16,478 nucleotides of DNA from an uncultured Porphyromonadaceae bacterium (GTDB lineage Bacteria > Bacteroidota > Bacteroidia > Bacteroidales > Muribaculaceae): contig CAJKRG010000061.1 of assembly GCA_905202215.1 (NCBI GenBank), positions 1 to 16,478 of the forward strand, in the 5' to 3' direction. Both the position numbers and the translations under genes were made by a program. Position 1 is the stretch's first letter. Each line of letters starts with the position of its first letter. Shown piece after piece: positions 13,644 to 16,478 of this stretch. The notes under the pieces are model-generated. The model had not been told where the DNA came from. It did no database searches and was given only the letters and a program-made list of their open reading frames with translations.

Positions 13644-15833
13644 ATGTCTACCTCACTTCGATTCAAAATGGTGGAAGAGGCATTCGACCGCAAGGCCGTT
13701 GCCGTAGAAACACCTGACGCACGCCCCGAAGCGTACTATGGAGAGCTGGTCTTCAACCGTAAAAAAATGTTTGAATACCTGCCCCTCGATGTCTACAATG
13801 CCCTGATTGATGCCATCGAGAATAAAAAGCCGCTTGGACGCGAACTTGCCGACAGCATTGCCGACGGTATGCGTCGCTGGGCTATCGACAACGGTGCGCG
13901 CCATTACACCCACTGGTTCCATCCCCTCACCGACGGAACGGCCGAGAAACACGACTCCTTTATCGAGCATAACGGCAAGGGCGGAGTAGTGGAGGAGTTC
14001 TCCGGCAAACTTCTTGTGCAGCAGGAGCCTGATGCGTCGAGTTTCCCCAACGGCGGTATCCGCAATACTTTCGAGGCCCGCGGTTATTCTGCCTGGGATA
14101 TCTCGTCGCCTGCATTCATTCTCGACAAGACTCTGTGCATCCCGACGATCTTCATTTCGTATACGGGGGAGAGCCTTGACTACAAGACGCCGCTGCTGCG
14201 CGCTCTCAACAGTGTCGATAAGGCCGCCACTGCCGTAGCCCGCTATTTCGATCCGGAAGTGAACCATGTAGTGTCCTATCTCGGGTGGGAGCAGGAGTAT
14301 TTTCTGGTCGACGAAAGTCTTTACAGCGCCCGTCCCGACCTGATGCTCACGGGCCGCACGCTCATGGGTCACGAAAGTGCGAAGAACCAGCAGCTTGAAG
14401 ATCATTATTTCGGTGCTATCCCGTCGCGGGTCGAGGCGTTCATGCTAGATCTCGAACTGCGCTGTCACCGTCTGGGTATTCCTCTGAAAACACGTCACAA
14501 CGAGGTGGCGCCCAATCAGTTCGAATGCGCTCCGATCTATGAGGAGACCAATCTTGCCAATGACCATAATCTCCTTCTTATGTCGGTGATGTCGGAAGTG
14601 GCCCGCAAACATAATTTCCGTGTCCTGCTGCATGAAAAGCCATTTGCCGGTGTAAACGGCTCGGGCAAGCACAATAACTGGAGCCTCGGTACCGACCGTG
14701 GCGCCCAGCTCTTCGCACCCGGCAAGACACCACGCGACAATTTCCAGTTCATTACATTTGTGGTCAATGTGATGGCTGCCGTGCACAAGCACAACGCCCT
14801 CCTCAAGGCTTCTATCATGTCGGCTACCAACGCCCACCGTCTCGGCGCCAACGAAGCACCTCCCGCCATCATTTCTATCTTCACCGGCAGCCAGCTTTCG
14901 CAGGCTCTCGATGCGATTCTTGCGAGCGACAGCGCCGATTTTTCGGTTCTGAAGGGTAAGGCAGGGTATTCTACCGGTCTGTCTCAGATTCCGGAGATTC
15001 TGATAGACAACACCGACCGCAACCGCACGTCGCCATTCGCATTCACGGGCAACCGCTTCGAATTCCGTGCCGTAGGTTCGTCGGCCAACTGTGCATCCGC
15101 TATGATTGCGCTTAATGCCGCCGTGGCCGATCAGCTCGCCGATTTCCATGCCAAAGTCGAGAAACGCCGTGCCGAAGGCGCCGAACTTGACGACGCTATC
15201 CTGGCCGAGGTCAAGATACTTATCGAACAGTCGAAAGCCATACATTTCGACGGCAACGGATATAGCGACGAATGGAAGGAGGAAGCCGCACGCCGCGGTC
15301 TTGACTGCGAGACATCGGCCCCCAAAATTTTTGACGCCTATCTTTCGCCCGAATCGGTAGCCATGTTCGGCCGTACCGGTGTCTTTACCGAAGTGGAACT
15401 TGAGGCTCGCAACGAAGTGAAGTGGGAAATGTTCACCAAGAAGATCCAGATCGAGGCCCGTGTGCTTGGCGATCTGGCGCTCAACCACATCATCCCCGTG
15501 GCTACCCGCTACCAGAGCATGCTCATAGATAATGCCTGCAAGCTCAAGGATCTTTTCGGCGACTCGGCCGCGGCTCTCAGCGAGGGCAATCTCGAGGTGA
15601 TCGAGAAAATAGCGCGTCATATAGCCAAGATCCGCGCCGCTGTGCATGCCATGGTCGACGCCCGCAAAAAAGCCAACACTATCATCGACGAGCGTCACAA
15701 GGCCATCGCCTATCATGACACCGTACTGCCGCAGATGGAGAAGATCCGTTACAGTATAGACAAACTCGAACTCCTCGTAGATAATGAAATGTGGCCTCTG
15801 CCAAAATACCGCGAGCTGCTCTTTATCCGATAA
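13644..15833 (+). CDS. glnN: Glutamine synthetase type III
   Basis: ATP-dependent condensation of ammonia and glutamate to glutamine, the main nitrogen-assimilation step; cytoplasmic, a large double-ring oligomer in the family. At 729 residues it has the length typical of Bacteroides GlnN, much longer than GSI or GSII. Type III signatures are visible: the N-terminal GSIII region (ARHYTHWFHPLTDGTAEKHDSF), SYLGWEQEYFLVD carrying a metal-ligand Glu, KTRHNEVAPNQFECAPIYE, HEKPFAGVNGSGKHNNWSLGT with the ATP/glutamate-binding loop, and NRTSPFAFTGNRFEFRAVGSSAN. The C-terminal part is helical (KIRAAVHAMVDARKKANTI). The start follows an AT-rich tract, as usual for the phylum, without a clear Shine-Dalgarno. 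Transcription is likely from the perfect promoter at 13384-13414; the stop codon abuts the ATG of the PurF-like gene, so the two are an operon. Confidence 0.96.
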   Translation: MSTSLRFKMVEEAFDRKAVAVETPDARPEAYYGELVFNRKKMFEYLPLDVYNALIDAIENKKPLGRELADSIADGMRRWAIDNGARHYTHWFHPLTDGTAEKHDSFIEHNGKGGVVEEFSGKLLVQQEPDASSFPNGGIRNTFEARGYSAWDISSPAFILDKTLCIPTIFISYTGESLDYKTPLLRALNSVDKAATAVARYFDPEVNHVVSYLGWEQEYFLVDESLYSARPDLMLTGRTLMGHESAKNQQLEDHYFGAIPSRVEAFMLDLELRCHRLGIPLKTRHNEVAPNQFECAPIYEETNLANDHNLLLMSVMSEVARKHNFRVLLHEKPFAGVNGSGKHNNWSLGTDRGAQLFAPGKTPRDNFQFITFVVNVMAAVHKHNALLKASIMSATNAHRLGANEAPPAIISIFTGSQLSQALDAILASDSADFSVLKGKAGYSTGLSQIPEILIDNTDRNRTSPFAFTGNRFEFRAVGSSANCASAMIALNAAVADQLADFHAKVEKRRAEGAELDDAILAEVKILIEQSKAIHFDGNGYSDEWKEEAARRGLDCETSAPKIFDAYLSPESVAMFGRTGVFTEVELEARNEVKWEMFTKKIQIEARVLGDLALNHIIPVATRYQSMLIDNACKLKDLFGDSAAALSEGNLEVIEKIARHIAKIRAAVHAMVDARKKANTIIDERHKAIAYHDTVLPQMEKIRYSIDKLELLVDNEMWPLPKYRELLFIR

Positions 15834-16478
15834 ATGGAACCACTTAAACATGAATGCGGAGTCGCGATGATACGCCTCCGCAAACCCCTGTCTTTCTATA
15901 AGGAGAAATACGGCACCTATGCCTACGGGCTGGACCGCCTGTATCTCCTTATGGAGAAACAGCATAACCGGGGTCAGGAGGCCGCCGGCATAGGCGTGGT
16001 GAAACTGGCTACACCTCCGGGATACGACTATGTGTTCCGCGAACGTGCGCTCGGTGCCGGCGCTATCGACGAGATATTCGCTACTGTCGGCAAAACAATC
16101 GATAAAAATCTGAACGAAAAGGATGCCGATGAAGTAGCGGCATTCGAGCCTTTCGTAGGCGACGTATACATGGGTCATCTGCGTTACAGCACTACCGGGC
16201 GCAGCGGCCTCCAGTATACCCATCCTTTTCTGCGGCGCAACAACTGGCGTTCGCGTGCCCTCATGCTATGCGGAAATTTCAATATGACCAATGTCGACGA
16301 GATTTTCGAAAGCATTGTGGCCACCGGGCAGCATCCGCGCATATACAGTGATACCGTGCTGCTTCTTGAGCAGATCGGCAATGCGCTCGATAAGGAAAAC
16401 CACCGGCTCTATCGTCTTTATCGGGACGAATATCGCGATCCGGAGCTTGCGTCACACATAGAGGCGGGTATTGATCTC
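15834..16478 (+). CDS. Amidophosphoribosyltransferase-like protein, 3' truncated by the window
   Basis: The first 215 codons of a class II glutamine amidotransferase of the PurF type. PurF transfers the amide nitrogen of glutamine to PRPP in the first step of purine synthesis. Cys8 in KHECGVAMIRL is the expected N-terminal nucleophile after removal of a seven-residue propeptide. Further amidotransferase landmarks are QHNRGQEAAGIG (49-60), GHLRYSTTGRSG and the LCGNFNMTN loop, which binds glutamine. The phosphoribosyltransferase half lies beyond the window, so this cannot be told from a PurF paralogue; Bacteroidales carry such paralogues, and the long insertions (YKEKYGTYAYGLDRLYLLME; DEIFATVGKTIDKNLNEKD) suggest this one is not the canonical enzyme. 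The ATG follows the glnN TAA with no gap, tying it to glutamine supply. Confidence 0.85.
   Translation, partial: MEPLKHECGVAMIRLRKPLSFYKEKYGTYAYGLDRLYLLMEKQHNRGQEAAGIGVVKLATPPGYDYVFRERALGAGAIDEIFATVGKTIDKNLNEKDADEVAAFEPFVGDVYMGHLRYSTTGRSGLQYTHPFLRRNNWRSRALMLCGNFNMTNVDEIFESIVATGQHPRIYSDTVLLLEQIGNALDKENHRLYRLYRDEYRDPELASHIEAGIDL

Noticed and set aside
14445..16223. A 592-codon open frame on the minus strand opposite glnN and the PurF-like gene
   Set aside because: It is the antisense of two clearly recognised genes; GC-rich codon use on the plus strand leaves long stop-free shadows.
1..16478. CRISPR array, rRNA or tRNA genes
   Set aside because: No regularly spaced direct repeats and no recognisable RNA gene were seen in reading the window.

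Overview
The window looks like a Bacteroidales chromosome, possibly Muribaculaceae-like (inference from gene content, the GC-rich codon use of the right half and Bacteroidetes-type TTTG / TAnnTTTG promoters). It joins two kinds of DNA. Positions 1 to about 8.4 kb are one end of an integrative conjugative element of the CTnDOT type. From about 9.3 kb onward the DNA is GC-rich with ordinary metabolic genes and reads as host chromosome. The junction lies somewhere in about 8.26-8.68 kb, or possibly just past a small AT-rich membrane-protein gene that ends at 9162.

Mobile-element part, left to right: an rteA-like hybrid sensor kinase and an rteB-like sigma-54 response regulator, overlapping like a translationally coupled pair but each broken once (a frameshift near 1812-1820 and a TAA at 2651-2653). 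Then comes a structured intergenic region with a nested inverted repeat, a RibD_C/dihydrofolate-reductase-like gene, three tandem paralogous small helix-turn-helix proteins that look like excisionase or directionality factors, a hairpin between convergent genes, and two tandem tyrosine recombinases on the minus strand. A Bacteroidetes promoter and repeated TTTGC-type motifs lie upstream of the first recombinase, where the element end and attachment site would be expected.

Chromosomal part: a minus-strand pair encoding a secreted GH13 alpha-amylase-family enzyme and a secreted GH95 alpha-L-fucosidase-family enzyme, 28 bp apart and probably co-transcribed, with a bidirectional terminator at the 3' end. 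Divergent from it is glnN (type III glutamine synthetase), with a textbook promoter and a long leader of about 220 nt containing a 67-codon open frame and a T-rich possible attenuator. It is followed with no gap by an amidophosphoribosyltransferase-like gene that runs off the window.

How the parts fit: in CTnDOT, RteA and RteB start a cascade that induces excision genes. Here that switch is broken by two independent lesions while both integrases and all three HTH genes look intact, so excision may be uncoupled from its usual signal or the element may be decaying. On the chromosomal side, glnN and the PurF-like gene form a glutamine-centred unit, and the glycosidase pair serves extracytoplasmic glycan breakdown.
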